Shown one piece after another: positions 8,294-16,889 of a DNA stretch of 64,000 nucleotides (positions are counted from its first letter, which is position 1; every line of letters begins with the position of its first letter). This DNA comes from Streptomyces violaceoruber. GTDB taxonomy: Bacteria > Actinomycetota > Actinomycetes > Streptomycetales > Streptomycetaceae. The translations under genes were made by a program, and so were the position numbers. The notes under the pieces are model-generated. The model had not been told where the DNA came from. It did no database searches and saw nothing but the letters and a program-made list of their open reading frames with translations. The stretch is taken from NCBI GenBank assembly GCA_000720805.1, contig JODI01000014.1:1-64000 (forward strand), read 5' to 3'.

Positions 8294-9171
8294 TGGGCTT
8301 TTCCTTCCGTGCTGGTGGTGCTCTGCGCTCCGGAGGCCTCGGCGGCTTCGACTTCGGCGAGTTCGTCGGCGCCGGGGGCGCCTTCGAAGGGGGTGCCGAG
8401 GTAGGCGGCGACGACGCGTTCGTCGCCCTGGACGACTTCCGAGGTTCCTTCGACGAGTTTCTCGCCTTGGACGAGGCAGGCGACGCGGTCGCACAGGTTG
8501 AAGATGAAGCGCATGTCGTGCTCGATGACGAGGACGGCGATGCCCCTGTCGCGGATGGCGAAGACCAGTTCTTCGGTGGCGCGGCTTTCTTGGGGGTTCA
8601 TGCCGGCGGTGGGTTCGTCGAGGAGGAGGAGGCCCGGTTCGCTGGCGAGTGCCCGGGCGATTTCCAGCTTGCGCTGCTCGCCGTAGGGCAGGTTGCGGGA
8701 GAGGTGGTCGGCCTTGTGGGCGAGGCCGATGAACTCGAGGAGTTCCATGGCGCGCTCGTGGGAGGCGGCTTCGGCCTTGCGGAATCCGGGGCCGCGCAGG
8801 AGGGCGGACCAGAGGCCTTCCTTGGTTCTGGTGTGGCGGCCGACGAGGACGTTTTCCAGGACGGTCATGTTGGCGAAGAGCCGGATGTTCTGGAAGGTGC
8901 GTGCGATGCCGGCGCTGGTGACGAGGTGGGGTTTGGGCGGGAGCACGGTGCCTTTGTAGGAGACGGTTCCTTCGGTGGGCACGTACAGGCCGGTGAGGCA
9001 GTTGAAGAAGGTGGTTTTGCCGGCTCCGTTGGGGCCGATGAGGCCGACGATTTCGCCGCTGTTGACGGTGAGGTCGACGTTGCGTACGGCGGTGAGGCCG
9101 CCGAAGCGCATGGTGACGCCGCTGGCTTCGAGGACGGGGCTGGGTGCGGTGGTGGTGGTCATGTGGGTCAC
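8290..9171 (-). CDS. livG: Branched-chain amino acid ABC transporter ATPase LivG
   Basis: First ATPase of the importer. Walker A is GPNGAGKTTFFN, the signature LPYGEQRKLEIARAL is the LivG form, and Walker B is LLLLDEPTAGMNP. The product is 293 residues, with a C-terminal acidic tail (about 30 residues) longer than in E. coli. The GTG at 9171 overlaps the livM stop by GTGA; an in-frame ATG nine bases later is an alternative start. The hydrophilic tail after residue 260 is Ala/Glu-rich and probably disordered. Confidence 0.94.
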   Translation of the reverse strand: MTHMTTTTAPSPVLEASGVTMRFGGLTAVRNVDLTVNSGEIVGLIGPNGAGKTTFFNCLTGLYVPTEGTVSYKGTVLPPKPHLVTSAGIARTFQNIRLFANMTVLENVLVGRHTRTKEGLWSALLRGPGFRKAEAASHERAMELLEFIGLAHKADHLSRNLPYGEQRKLEIARALASEPGLLLLDEPTAGMNPQESRATEELVFAIRDRGIAVLVIEHDMRFIFNLCDRVACLVQGEKLVEGTSEVVQGDERVVAAYLGTPFEGAPGADELAEVEAAEASGAQSTTSTEGKAQ

Positions 9172-10949
9172 GCCCCTGCCTTGGTGACGCCGACGGTGCT
9201 GTCGGGAAGGCTTTGTGCGGGGATGTCGATCTGGTCGGTCTCGTGGAATTCGAGCTGGCGGCGCCGGTTGGCGATGATGCCTTCGGGCCGGAAGCGCATG
9301 AGGAGCACGAGGGCGATGCCGAAGGCGAAGAGCTGGTACTCCTTGAGGAAGCCGAGCTTTTCGGGGAGGAGGTAGAGCAGTGTGGCGCCGAGGATGGGGC
9401 CGTTGACGGTGCCCATGCCGCCGAGTACGACTGCGGCGAGCAGGAAGGCCGAGTTGGGTGGTACGGAGCCGGCGAACTGGTAGGGGGCGGGGTTGACGCT
9501 GTAGCCGACGTGGGCGCTGACGGTGCCGGCGAGGCCGGCGAGGGAGGCGCCGAGTGCGAAGGCGATGAGTTTGACGCGGAAGCCGTTGATGCCCATGGCG
9601 GTGGCGGCGGTCTCGTCTTCGCGGATGGCGATCCAGGAGCGGCCGATGCGTGAGTCCGCGGCTCGGTTGAAGACGAGGACGACGATTGCGGTGATGAGCA
9701 GCATCAGCAGGAAGTAGTTCGCGAAGCGGCCGATGGTGATGGATCCGATGTCGTGGGAGGTCCCGAGGTTGAAGCCGAAGAGGTTCATGTCGGGGATCAT
9801 CGAGATGCCGTTGGGGCCGTTGGTGATGTTCGGTCCGGAGGAGCCGTCGAGGTTGTTGACGGTGATGCGGAAGATTTCTCCGAAGCCGAGGGTGACGATG
9901 GCGAGGTAGTCGCCGCGCAGTCGCAGGGTGGGGGCGCCGATGAGGACGCCGAAGACGAGCGATGCGGCCATGCCGGTGAGCATGGCGGCCCAGAACGGGA
10001 ACTGGACGCCGGAGAACCGGGAGAATTCGGAGCCGGAGACGAGGGCGGCGGCGTAGGCGCCGACGCCGAGGAAGGCGACGTATCCGAGGTCGAGGAGTCC
10101 GGTGAGGCCGACGACGATGTTGAGGCCGAGGGCGACGGTACCGACGACGAGGATGTTCACGCCCAGGTTGGCGTTGTGTTCGTTGTTCTCCACGAAGGGG
10201 AAGAGCGCTGCGGCGAGGAACGCCATGGTGGTGGCGAAACCTTTGTGCCGGGCGTTGAGCGTGGAGAAGCGGTCGAAGAGGCCGGCGGTGAAGAGTGCCC
10301 AGGCGCCGAGGATGACGAGCAGGAGGTAGCCGAGGAAGGTCTCGCTGGCGTCGGGGTCGACGCCGATGCCGTAGGCGAAGGCGATCAGGGCGAAGGCGGT
10401 GGCGGCGGTGATGACGAGGCGTTCGGCCCAGCCGGGGAGTCGGCCTGCGGTGGGGATGTTGTCGGGTTTGCTGACCCAGGCTTTGGCGGTGTCGCCGGGG
10501 CTGGGGAGTGCGAGGGCGCCGAGGAGGGCGACGAGGGAGGCGACGGCGGCGATGTAGGCGCCGGGGTCGAGGTTGACGAGGCCGCCCAGGTCGACGGTGA
10601 TGGCGATGGCGCTGAACCAGCTGACGGCGAAGGCGGAGGCGGCCGCGAGTACGACGGGTGCGGTGGCGGTCGCGGGGTTGAGCCAGTGCAGGCCGCGTAT
10701 GTTCCAGCGGGTGAGCGCGTAGAGGAGAGTGAGTGCGCCGGCTATGAGGTCGAGGATCTGGAGTCCGGCGGGGGAGCCGTAGTAGGTGAGGTCTCCGGGG
10801 AACTCGGAGGTCCAGGTCCAGGACATGAAGGTGCTGGCGATGGTGCCGAGGGCGCCGACGGCGATGAGGGCGCGGGCGGCGCTGTGGGGCAGGGCGATGA
10901 GGCCGCGTGGGGCGTTGGCGGTGGTGGTCGTGGTTGTCATGGTGCTCAC
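9168..10949 (-). CDS. livM: Branched-chain amino acid ABC transporter permease LivM (N-terminally extended)
   Basis: Membrane permease subunit, 593 residues, well above the roughly 320-425 residues of classical LivM. The C-terminal half is the canonical LivM fold with the coupling-helix region GRSWIAIREDETAATAMGI and the GGMGTVNGPILGA segment. The N-terminal ~250 residues add several further hydrophobic segments (for example ALIAVGALGTIASTF and VASLVALLGALALP). Such extended LivM forms occur in actinobacteria. The GTG at 10949 overlaps the livH stop in a GTGA tetramer. The frame upstream of this start is only an antisense-type extension of livH. Confidence 0.92.
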   Translation of the reverse strand: MSTMTTTTTTANAPRGLIALPHSAARALIAVGALGTIASTFMSWTWTSEFPGDLTYYGSPAGLQILDLIAGALTLLYALTRWNIRGLHWLNPATATAPVVLAAASAFAVSWFSAIAITVDLGGLVNLDPGAYIAAVASLVALLGALALPSPGDTAKAWVSKPDNIPTAGRLPGWAERLVITAATAFALIAFAYGIGVDPDASETFLGYLLLVILGAWALFTAGLFDRFSTLNARHKGFATTMAFLAAALFPFVENNEHNANLGVNILVVGTVALGLNIVVGLTGLLDLGYVAFLGVGAYAAALVSGSEFSRFSGVQFPFWAAMLTGMAASLVFGVLIGAPTLRLRGDYLAIVTLGFGEIFRITVNNLDGSSGPNITNGPNGISMIPDMNLFGFNLGTSHDIGSITIGRFANYFLLMLLITAIVVLVFNRAADSRIGRSWIAIREDETAATAMGINGFRVKLIAFALGASLAGLAGTVSAHVGYSVNPAPYQFAGSVPPNSAFLLAAVVLGGMGTVNGPILGATLLYLLPEKLGFLKEYQLFAFGIALVLLMRFRPEGIIANRRRQLEFHETDQIDIPAQSLPDSTVGVTKAGA

Positions 10950-11878
10950 GCCCTGTCCGCGACGCGTTCGCCGACGAGGCCTTGTGGTCTGAACAGCAGG
11001 ACGAGGATGAGGAGGACGAAGGCCCATACGGAGGCCCAGCCGCCGCCGCCGAGTTGCTGCATGCCGGGGATGCCGTCGATGTAGGAGGTGGCCATGGTTT
11101 CGGCGAGGCCGAGGACGAGGCCGCCGATCATGGCGCCGTAGATGTTGCCGATGCCGCCGAGCACGGCCGCGGTGAATGCCTTGAGGCCCATCTGGAAGCC
11201 CATGTCGTACTTGATCTGTCCGTAGCGCAGGCCGTATGCGACGGCGGCGACGGCGGCGAAGAAGCCGCCGATGGCGAACGCGATCACGATGATGCGGTTG
11301 GTGTCGATGCCCATGAGCTGGGCGGTGTCCGGGTCTTGGGCGGTGGCCTGCATGGCGCGGCCGGTGCGGGAGAGTCGGACGAAGATGGCGAGGGCGGCCA
11401 TGCAGATGGGGGCGGCGATGATGACGAAGACGGAGCCGCTCTGGATGCTGATGGAGCCGAGGTGCCAGGGGCCGAAGTCCAGCTGGGGGAAGTTGCGGTC
11501 CGTCTTGGCGTCCGGGTACCAGTTGAAGACGGCCTGCTGGAGTGCGAGGGAGAGGCCGATGGCGGTGATGAGGGGGGCGAGGCGTGGTGCGCCGCGCAGT
11601 GGTCGGTAGGCGAAGCGTTCGGCCCCGACGGCGATGAGGATGGAGACGAGTCCGCCTCCGATGAGCATCGCCGGGAGGGCTATCCACATGGATGTGCCGT
11701 TGGGCAGGACGTAGAGGTAGACCGTGAGCGCGCCGAAGCCGCCGGTCATGAAGATCTCGCCATGGGCGAAGTTGATGAGCTGGACGATGCCGTACACCAT
11801 CGTGTAGCCGATGGCGATCAGCCCGTACATCGAGCCGAGGAACAGCCCGTTGGCCAGCTGCTGCGGCAGAGTGTTCAC
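10946..11878 (-). CDS. livH: Branched-chain amino acid ABC transporter permease LivH
   Basis: Integral membrane permease, 310 residues, about eight transmembrane segments, forming the translocation pore with LivM. The start of the protein (LPQQLANGLFLGSMYGLIAIGYTMV) and the INFAHGEIFMTGGF segment are family hallmarks, and the coupling motif is MQATAQDPDTAQLMGI. The GTG at 11878 is preceded by GGAGG. It lies 121 bp downstream of the substrate-binding protein gene and is coupled to livM by a four-base overlap. Confidence 0.95.
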   Translation of the reverse strand: MNTLPQQLANGLFLGSMYGLIAIGYTMVYGIVQLINFAHGEIFMTGGFGALTVYLYVLPNGTSMWIALPAMLIGGGLVSILIAVGAERFAYRPLRGAPRLAPLITAIGLSLALQQAVFNWYPDAKTDRNFPQLDFGPWHLGSISIQSGSVFVIIAAPICMAALAIFVRLSRTGRAMQATAQDPDTAQLMGIDTNRIIVIAFAIGGFFAAVAAVAYGLRYGQIKYDMGFQMGLKAFTAAVLGGIGNIYGAMIGGLVLGLAETMATSYIDGIPGMQQLGGGGWASVWAFVLLILVLLFRPQGLVGERVADRA

Positions 11879-11999
11879 CGCATGGCCTCCATGTGGGTTT
11901 GGAGTGGGAGCACAGGACGTGGAGCGGGCCGCGCGGTGACGGGTGGTCTGGCCGCGCGGCCCGGGGGTGGTTCTAGCGGCGGTTCCGGCTGGGAAATGA

Positions 12000-13220
12000 T
12001 CAGCCGTTGAAGGTGCCGCTCTTGACGGCCTTCCACTTGCCGTCGGTGACCTGGTAGACGGTCAGCTGCTTGTTGGTGGTGTCCCCGTACTGGTCGAAGG
12101 AGACGGGGCCGGCGATGCCCTGGAAGTTGGTCTTCTGGACTTCGGAGACGATCTGGGCGCGGGCGTCGTCGGGGACCTTGCCGTCCTTCACGACGTTGCC
12201 GATGGCCTTGATGATGGCGGTGGCGGCGTCGTAGGAGTAGCCGCCGTAGGTGCCGTAGTCGCCCTTGAGGCCGGCTGCCTTGTACTTCTTGATGAAGTCC
12301 TGGGCGGTGGGGAGGGAGTCGACGGGGGCGCCGACGGAGGTGACGAGGTCGCCCTCGGAGGTCTTGCCGGCGGTCTGGATGTAGGTGTCGGAGAACATGC
12401 CGTCGCCGCCGAAGAGCGGGATCTTGGCGCCGCCGTCCTTGAGCTGCTTGGTGAGCTTCTCGGACTCGTCGTACTGGCCGCCGTAGTAGACCAGGTCCGC
12501 CTTGGAGTTCTTGATCTTGGTGACGAGGGCCGAGAAGTCCGTGTCGCCGGTGTTGACGTGGTCCTCACCGGCGACCTTGCCGCCCGACTTGGTGAAGCCG
12601 GCCTTGAAGAGCTTGGCCAGGCCCGCGCCGTAGGTCTGCTTGTCGTCGACGATGAAGACGTTCTTCTTCTTCAGCGTCTTGGACGCGTAGTCGGCCGCGA
12701 AGCCGCCCTGCATGGCGTCGGTGGTGGCGGTGCGGAAGTAGGTCTTGAACGGGCGGGACTTCGTGGTCTGCCAGTTCTTGCCCATGGTGAGCTCGGGCGC
12801 GGTGTTGGAGGGCGACACCTCGACCAGGTTGGCGGTGGCGAAGACCTGCTGCATCTGGGTGGCGACACCGGAGTTGAGCGGGCCGACGACGCCGAGCACC
12901 TTGTCGTTGTTCACGAACTGGGTGGCGTTCTGCTGTCCGCTGGCGGGGATCGCCTTGTCGTCGAGCGCCTGGACCTTGAAGGTCACGCCGGGTACGAGGT
13001 TTTTCTTGTTGGCGTCGTCGACGGCGATCTGGACGCCGCCCTGGATACCGAGGCCGGTGGCGGAGTTCTGACCGGTCAGCGGCGCGTCGACGCCAATGAT
13101 GATCTCGGTCTTGCTGTCGCTGTCCCCACCCTTGTCGTCGTCGCGCGAACCGCAGGCGGTCAGCGTGAGAGCTCCCGTGGTGAGCACGGAGGTGAGTATG
13201 ACCAAAGAACGGTGTCGCAA
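12000..13220 (-). CDS. Branched-chain amino acid ABC transporter substrate-binding lipoprotein
   Basis: Periplasmic-type binding protein (LivJ/LivK family), anchored as a lipoprotein outside the membrane. The 406-residue product has a signal peptide ending in the lipobox LTAC (lipidated Cys 23), then a Peripla_BP_6 domain with DAPLTGQNSATGLGIQGGVQIA and a later FGGDGMFSDTY segment. The start is TTG at 13220, supported by GGGAGAGG at normal spacing; no better start is in frame. It is the first gene of the liv operon. The 121-bp gap to livH may contain processing or attenuation signals, since binding proteins are usually made in excess, but no strong hairpin was recognised. Confidence 0.95.
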   Translation of the reverse strand: MRHRSLVILTSVLTTGALTLTACGSRDDDKGGDSDSKTEIIIGVDAPLTGQNSATGLGIQGGVQIAVDDANKKNLVPGVTFKVQALDDKAIPASGQQNATQFVNNDKVLGVVGPLNSGVATQMQQVFATANLVEVSPSNTAPELTMGKNWQTTKSRPFKTYFRTATTDAMQGGFAADYASKTLKKKNVFIVDDKQTYGAGLAKLFKAGFTKSGGKVAGEDHVNTGDTDFSALVTKIKNSKADLVYYGGQYDESEKLTKQLKDGGAKIPLFGGDGMFSDTYIQTAGKTSEGDLVTSVGAPVDSLPTAQDFIKKYKAAGLKGDYGTYGGYSYDAATAIIKAIGNVVKDGKVPDDARAQIVSEVQKTNFQGIAGPVSFDQYGDTTNKQLTVYQVTDGKWKAVKSGTFNG

Positions 13221-13889
13221 GGTGAATCCTCTCCCTGGCGCCAGCAGCCCAGTTGGGTCGCTGTGTGACTCGCCGGGCCGTACTGGGTGATATCAAGCCG
13301 TGCTGCGGACGCGCCCGGCGGCGCGGTGACTGGGCGTGACTCTAAACCTGTCTGACCGGTGGCGGCATCGCTGTGGGCTGGCTTGTGACGTTCTTGTTAT
13401 GACGTGGTGGTTTTGAACTTCGACGGAAATCGTTCTTGGCCGGTTTGGTGGGAATTCCTCTTGGTCCACATATTGAGAATCCGCACTTCCGGTTGGATGT
13501 GGGTGAGGGTCATGACTGGACCGTGGCGCAGCCCGTCGGGGGAGGGCGGGAAGATTGCGAGAGTGCGGGCCGCCGAGGATGAAACTGTGGTGCTGTATTG
13601 CGTTCATGTTACGCAGCGTTACGTCGGCGCAGGCAGAGTGACGTTGAGGGGCAGCCGTAATCGGTCGGTTACGGATATCCGCAGGGTGATTGTGCAGGGC
13701 GTCGGCGTCTCGCCGACGCCGGCTCCGGCGGAAGCCGCGCCCGCTGCGAGGGTGGTTCTGCGCGTGCGGGGCGGCGGTGCGCTCCGGCGGTCGGACGGGT
13801 GGGGCGAGTCGGTGCGCGTGGCGTCGGGGCTCGGTCCGGTGAGCATGGGTGTTGTCGCCGTCGGGTCTCGTCCCGGTCGGGTCGGCCGG
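13221..13889. other. Intergenic region upstream of the liv operon
   Basis: 669 bp with no supportable gene. GC is lower than in the flanking genes around 13340-13450, as expected for the liv promoter, but no unambiguous -35/-10 pair could be chosen. A small inverted repeat, CCGTAA (13655-13660) and TTACGG (13669-13674) separated by eight bases, is a possible protein site. A plus-strand frame of 167 codons (13404-13907) has poor codon bias and no ribosome site. Confidence 0.6.
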
Positions 13890-14378
13890 TCAGCGGGTGG
13901 CGCGTAGGCGTTCTCCGTCTCCCGGGTTGACGTCGCGCAGGAGGCAGGTGAGTCGCGCGGTGCACACCCGTCGGTCCTTCTCGTCGCTGATGACGATCTC
14001 GTACGTCGCCGTGGTCCGCCCCCGGTGCACCGGTGTGGCCACGCCGGTCACCAGGCCCGAGCGCGCTCCGCGGTGATGGGTGCAGTTCAGGTCGACGCCG
14101 ACCGCGAGTTTCGAGCTTCCGGCGTGCAGCATCGCGCCCACGGACCCGAGGGTCTCGGCGAGCACCGCGGAGGCGCCGCCGTGCAGCAGCCCGTACGGCT
14201 GGGTGTTCCCCTCGACCGGCATCGTCCCGACGACCCGCTCCGGGGATGCCTCCGTGATCTGGACGCCCATCCGGGTGCCGAGGTGTCCGGCGGAGAACAG
14301 GGCCTGCAGGTCCACGCCGAGGGCGGCGTACTCGTCGATGACCTCCTGCGGGAACTTCACGTGCTGCTGCTCACCCAT
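13890..14378 (-). CDS. PaaI-family hotdog thioesterase
   Basis: A 162-residue hotdog-fold acyl-CoA thioesterase. The motif GLLHGGASAVLAETLGSVGA is the PaaI/YigI-type active-site region, with the HGG segment and the catalytic acidic residue on the following helix. The strand LAVGVDLNCTHHRGARSG is the second family landmark. The substrate cannot be inferred; such enzymes hydrolyse phenylacetyl-, hydroxybenzoyl- or medium-chain acyl-CoAs. The ATG at 14378 is the natural start. It is 46 bp downstream of the molybdopterin oxidoreductase on the same strand and may be cotranscribed with it. Confidence 0.9.
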   Translation of the reverse strand: MGEQQHVKFPQEVIDEYAALGVDLQALFSAGHLGTRMGVQITEASPERVVGTMPVEGNTQPYGLLHGGASAVLAETLGSVGAMLHAGSSKLAVGVDLNCTHHRGARSGLVTGVATPVHRGRTTATYEIVISDEKDRRVCTARLTCLLRDVNPGDGERLRATR

Positions 14379-14424
14379 GGGGCCCGGCTCCGTTCGTCAT
14401 GCGATCTGGTGGCTGAGCAAACGC

Positions 14425-16704
14425 TCAGTCGGTCGCCGATTGTTCCAGACGTACGACGACGGACTTGCTGGCCGGGGTGTTGCTGGTGTCCGCCGTGGCG
14501 TCCAGCGGCACGAGGACGTTGGTTTCGGGGTAGTAGGCGGCGGCACATCCGCGCGCGGTGGGGTAGTGCACGACCCGGAAGCCGGGAGCCCGCCGCTCCA
14601 CGCCGTCCCGCCACTCGCTCACGAGATCGACGTACGCCCCGTCGGCCACTCCGAGCAACCGCGCGTCCTCGGGGTTGACCAGCACCACCCGGCGTCCGTT
14701 CCGGATCCCGCGGTAGCGGTCGTCGAGGCCGTAGATCGTGGTGTTGTACTGGTCGTGCGAGCGCAGCGTCTGCAGCAGTAGCCGGCCCTCGGGCAGCTTC
14801 GGGTACTCGACCGGTGCGGCGGTGAAGTTGGCCTTGCCGGTGGTGGTCGGGAAGCGGCGCTCGTCGCGGGGGGCGTGCGGGAGGGCGAAGCCGTCAGGGT
14901 GCGCGACGCGCGCGTTGAAGTCCTCGAAGCCGGGGATCACGCGGGCGATGCGGTCACGGATCGTGGCGTAGTCCTTCTCGAACTCCTCCCACGGCACCTT
15001 GCTGTCCTCGCCGAGCACCCGGCGGGCCATCCGGCACACGATCGCCGGTTCGGACAGCAGGTGCGCGCTCGCGGGCTCCAGGCGGCCGCGGGAGGCGTGC
15101 ACCATGCCCATGGAGTCCTCGACGGTCACGAACTGCTCGCCACTGCCTTGGAGATCGCGTTCGGTGCGGCCGAGAGTCGGCAGGATCAGGGCACGTGCTC
15201 CCGTGACGGCGTGCGAGCGGTTGAGCTTGGTCGACACGTGCACGGTCAGCCGGGCCCGGCGCATGGCGGCCTCGGTGACCTCGGTGTCGGGGGAGGCGGA
15301 GACGAAGTTGCCGCCCATGGCGAAGAACACCTTCGCGTCGCCGTCGCGCAGGGCGCGGATGGCCCGTACGACGTCGTAGCCGTGCTCGCGGGGCGGCGCG
15401 AAGCCGAACTCCTTCTCCAGGGCGTCCAGGAAGGCCGGGGCGGGGCGTTCGAAGATGCCCATCGTGCGGTCGCCCTGCACGTTCGAGTGGCCGCGCACCG
15501 GGCAGACGCCCGCGCCTGGGCGGCCGATGTTGCCGCGCAGGAGAAGGAAGTTGACGACCTCGCGGATGGTGGGCACGGAGTGCTTGTGCTGGGTGAGGCC
15601 CATCGCCCAGCAGACGATGGTGCGCCGCGAGGCGAGGACCATGCCGAGGGCGTCCTCGATCTCCTTCTGTGACAGGCCGGTGGCGGTGAGCGTCTCGTCC
15701 CAGTCGGCCGCGCGGGCGGCGGCCGCGAACTCGTCGTAGCCGTGGGTGTGTTCGTTCACGAACTCCTCGTCGACCGCGCCGTCGGTCTCGAGGATCAGCT
15801 TGTTGAGGAGGCGGAAGAGGGCCTGGTCGCCGCCGATGCGGATCTGCAGGAACAGGTCGGTGAGCGCGGCGCCCGCGGTGAGCCCCTTGGCGGTCTGCGG
15901 GTTCTTGAAGCGCTCCAGGCCCGCCTCGGGCAGCGGGTTCACGCTGATGATCTTCGCGCCGCCGGCCTTGGCCTTCTCCAGCGCGGAGAGCATGCGCGGA
16001 TGGTTGGTGCCGGGGTTCTGGCCGGCGACGATGATCAGGTCGGCCTTGTAGAGGTCCTCCAGCAGGACGCTGCCCTTGCCGATGCCGATCGTCTCGGACA
16101 GGGCCGAGCCGGACGACTCGTGGCACATGTTGGAGCAGTCCGGCAGATTGTTGGTGCCGAGTTCACGTGCGAACAGCTGGTAGAGGAACGCGGCCTCGTT
16201 GCTGGTGCGTCCCGACGTGTAGAAGAGAGCCTCGTCGGGCGAGGACAGGGCGTGGATCTCCTCGGCGATGATGTCGAACGCGCGCTCCCAGGTCACCGGC
16301 TCGTAGTGCTCGCCCCCCTCGGGGAGGTACACGGGGTGGGTGAGCCGGCCCTGCTGGCCCAGCCAGTAGCCGCTGCGGGTGGCGAGGTCGGCCACGGAGT
16401 GCGCGGCGAAGAACTCGGGGGTGACCCGGCGCAGGGTGGCCTCCTCGGCGACCGCCTTCGCGCCGTTCTCGCAGAACTCCGCCGCGTGCCGGTGCTCCGG
16501 TTCGGGCCAGGCGCAGCCGGGGCAGTCGAAGCCGTCTTTCTGGTTCACCCGCAGCAGGGTCAGCGCTGTGCGCTTCACGCCCATCTGCTGCTGTGCGATG
16601 CGCAGGCTGTGCCCGACGGCCGGGATCCCCGCCGCCGCGTGCTTCGGCTCGGCGACCTGCGGTGCGTCCTGGACCGGGTCGGCCTTGGGCGGCTTCGTTG
16701 CCAT
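14425..16704 (-). CDS. FdhF/YdeP-family molybdopterin oxidoreductase
   Basis: A 759-residue molybdopterin-dependent oxidoreductase of the formate dehydrogenase-like YdeP group. The N-terminus has a short cysteine cluster (DCPGCAWPEPEHRHAAEFC) rather than the classical four-cysteine iron-sulfur motif of FdhF. The cofactor-binding core includes YTSGRTSNEAAFLYQ, the SNMCHESSG segment, VAGQNPGTNHPRM and MGLTQHKHSV. The C-terminal molydop-binding domain starts near residue 640 (TLRSHDQYNTTIYGLDDRY). The physiological substrate is unknown for this family; YdeP is linked to acid resistance in E. coli. The ATG at 16704 follows GAAGGAGAG. It is divergent from polA (185 bp). Confidence 0.9.
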   Translation of the reverse strand: MATKPPKADPVQDAPQVAEPKHAAAGIPAVGHSLRIAQQQMGVKRTALTLLRVNQKDGFDCPGCAWPEPEHRHAAEFCENGAKAVAEEATLRRVTPEFFAAHSVADLATRSGYWLGQQGRLTHPVYLPEGGEHYEPVTWERAFDIIAEEIHALSSPDEALFYTSGRTSNEAAFLYQLFARELGTNNLPDCSNMCHESSGSALSETIGIGKGSVLLEDLYKADLIIVAGQNPGTNHPRMLSALEKAKAGGAKIISVNPLPEAGLERFKNPQTAKGLTAGAALTDLFLQIRIGGDQALFRLLNKLILETDGAVDEEFVNEHTHGYDEFAAAARAADWDETLTATGLSQKEIEDALGMVLASRRTIVCWAMGLTQHKHSVPTIREVVNFLLLRGNIGRPGAGVCPVRGHSNVQGDRTMGIFERPAPAFLDALEKEFGFAPPREHGYDVVRAIRALRDGDAKVFFAMGGNFVSASPDTEVTEAAMRRARLTVHVSTKLNRSHAVTGARALILPTLGRTERDLQGSGEQFVTVEDSMGMVHASRGRLEPASAHLLSEPAIVCRMARRVLGEDSKVPWEEFEKDYATIRDRIARVIPGFEDFNARVAHPDGFALPHAPRDERRFPTTTGKANFTAAPVEYPKLPEGRLLLQTLRSHDQYNTTIYGLDDRYRGIRNGRRVVLVNPEDARLLGVADGAYVDLVSEWRDGVERRAPGFRVVHYPTARGCAAAYYPETNVLVPLDATADTSNTPASKSVVVRLEQSATD

Positions 16705-16889
16705 CGCGCGCTCTCCTTCGCTGACGCGTGCGCACTGCTGCGCCGACACGTGTGCACTACCTCTCCGATCCTCGCACGCGCCGGTGACAGCGATCGGGGC
16801 CGGGCCGGGCGGGGCGGTCCCGGGCTGTCCGTGGGGTGTGGGTCCCGGGGCGGTCCCGACTGTCAGTGGGGCGTGGCAGGATCGGGGAC

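Noticed and set aside
9753..12010. Long Asp/Glu/Gly-rich plus-strand frames opposite livM and livH
   Set aside because: Acidic low-complexity translations typical of the antisense strand of hydrophobic GC-rich genes.
13404..13907. 167-codon plus-strand frame upstream of the liv operon
   Set aside because: No third-position GC bias at its start, no ribosome site and no recognisable domain; it lies in the expected liv promoter region.
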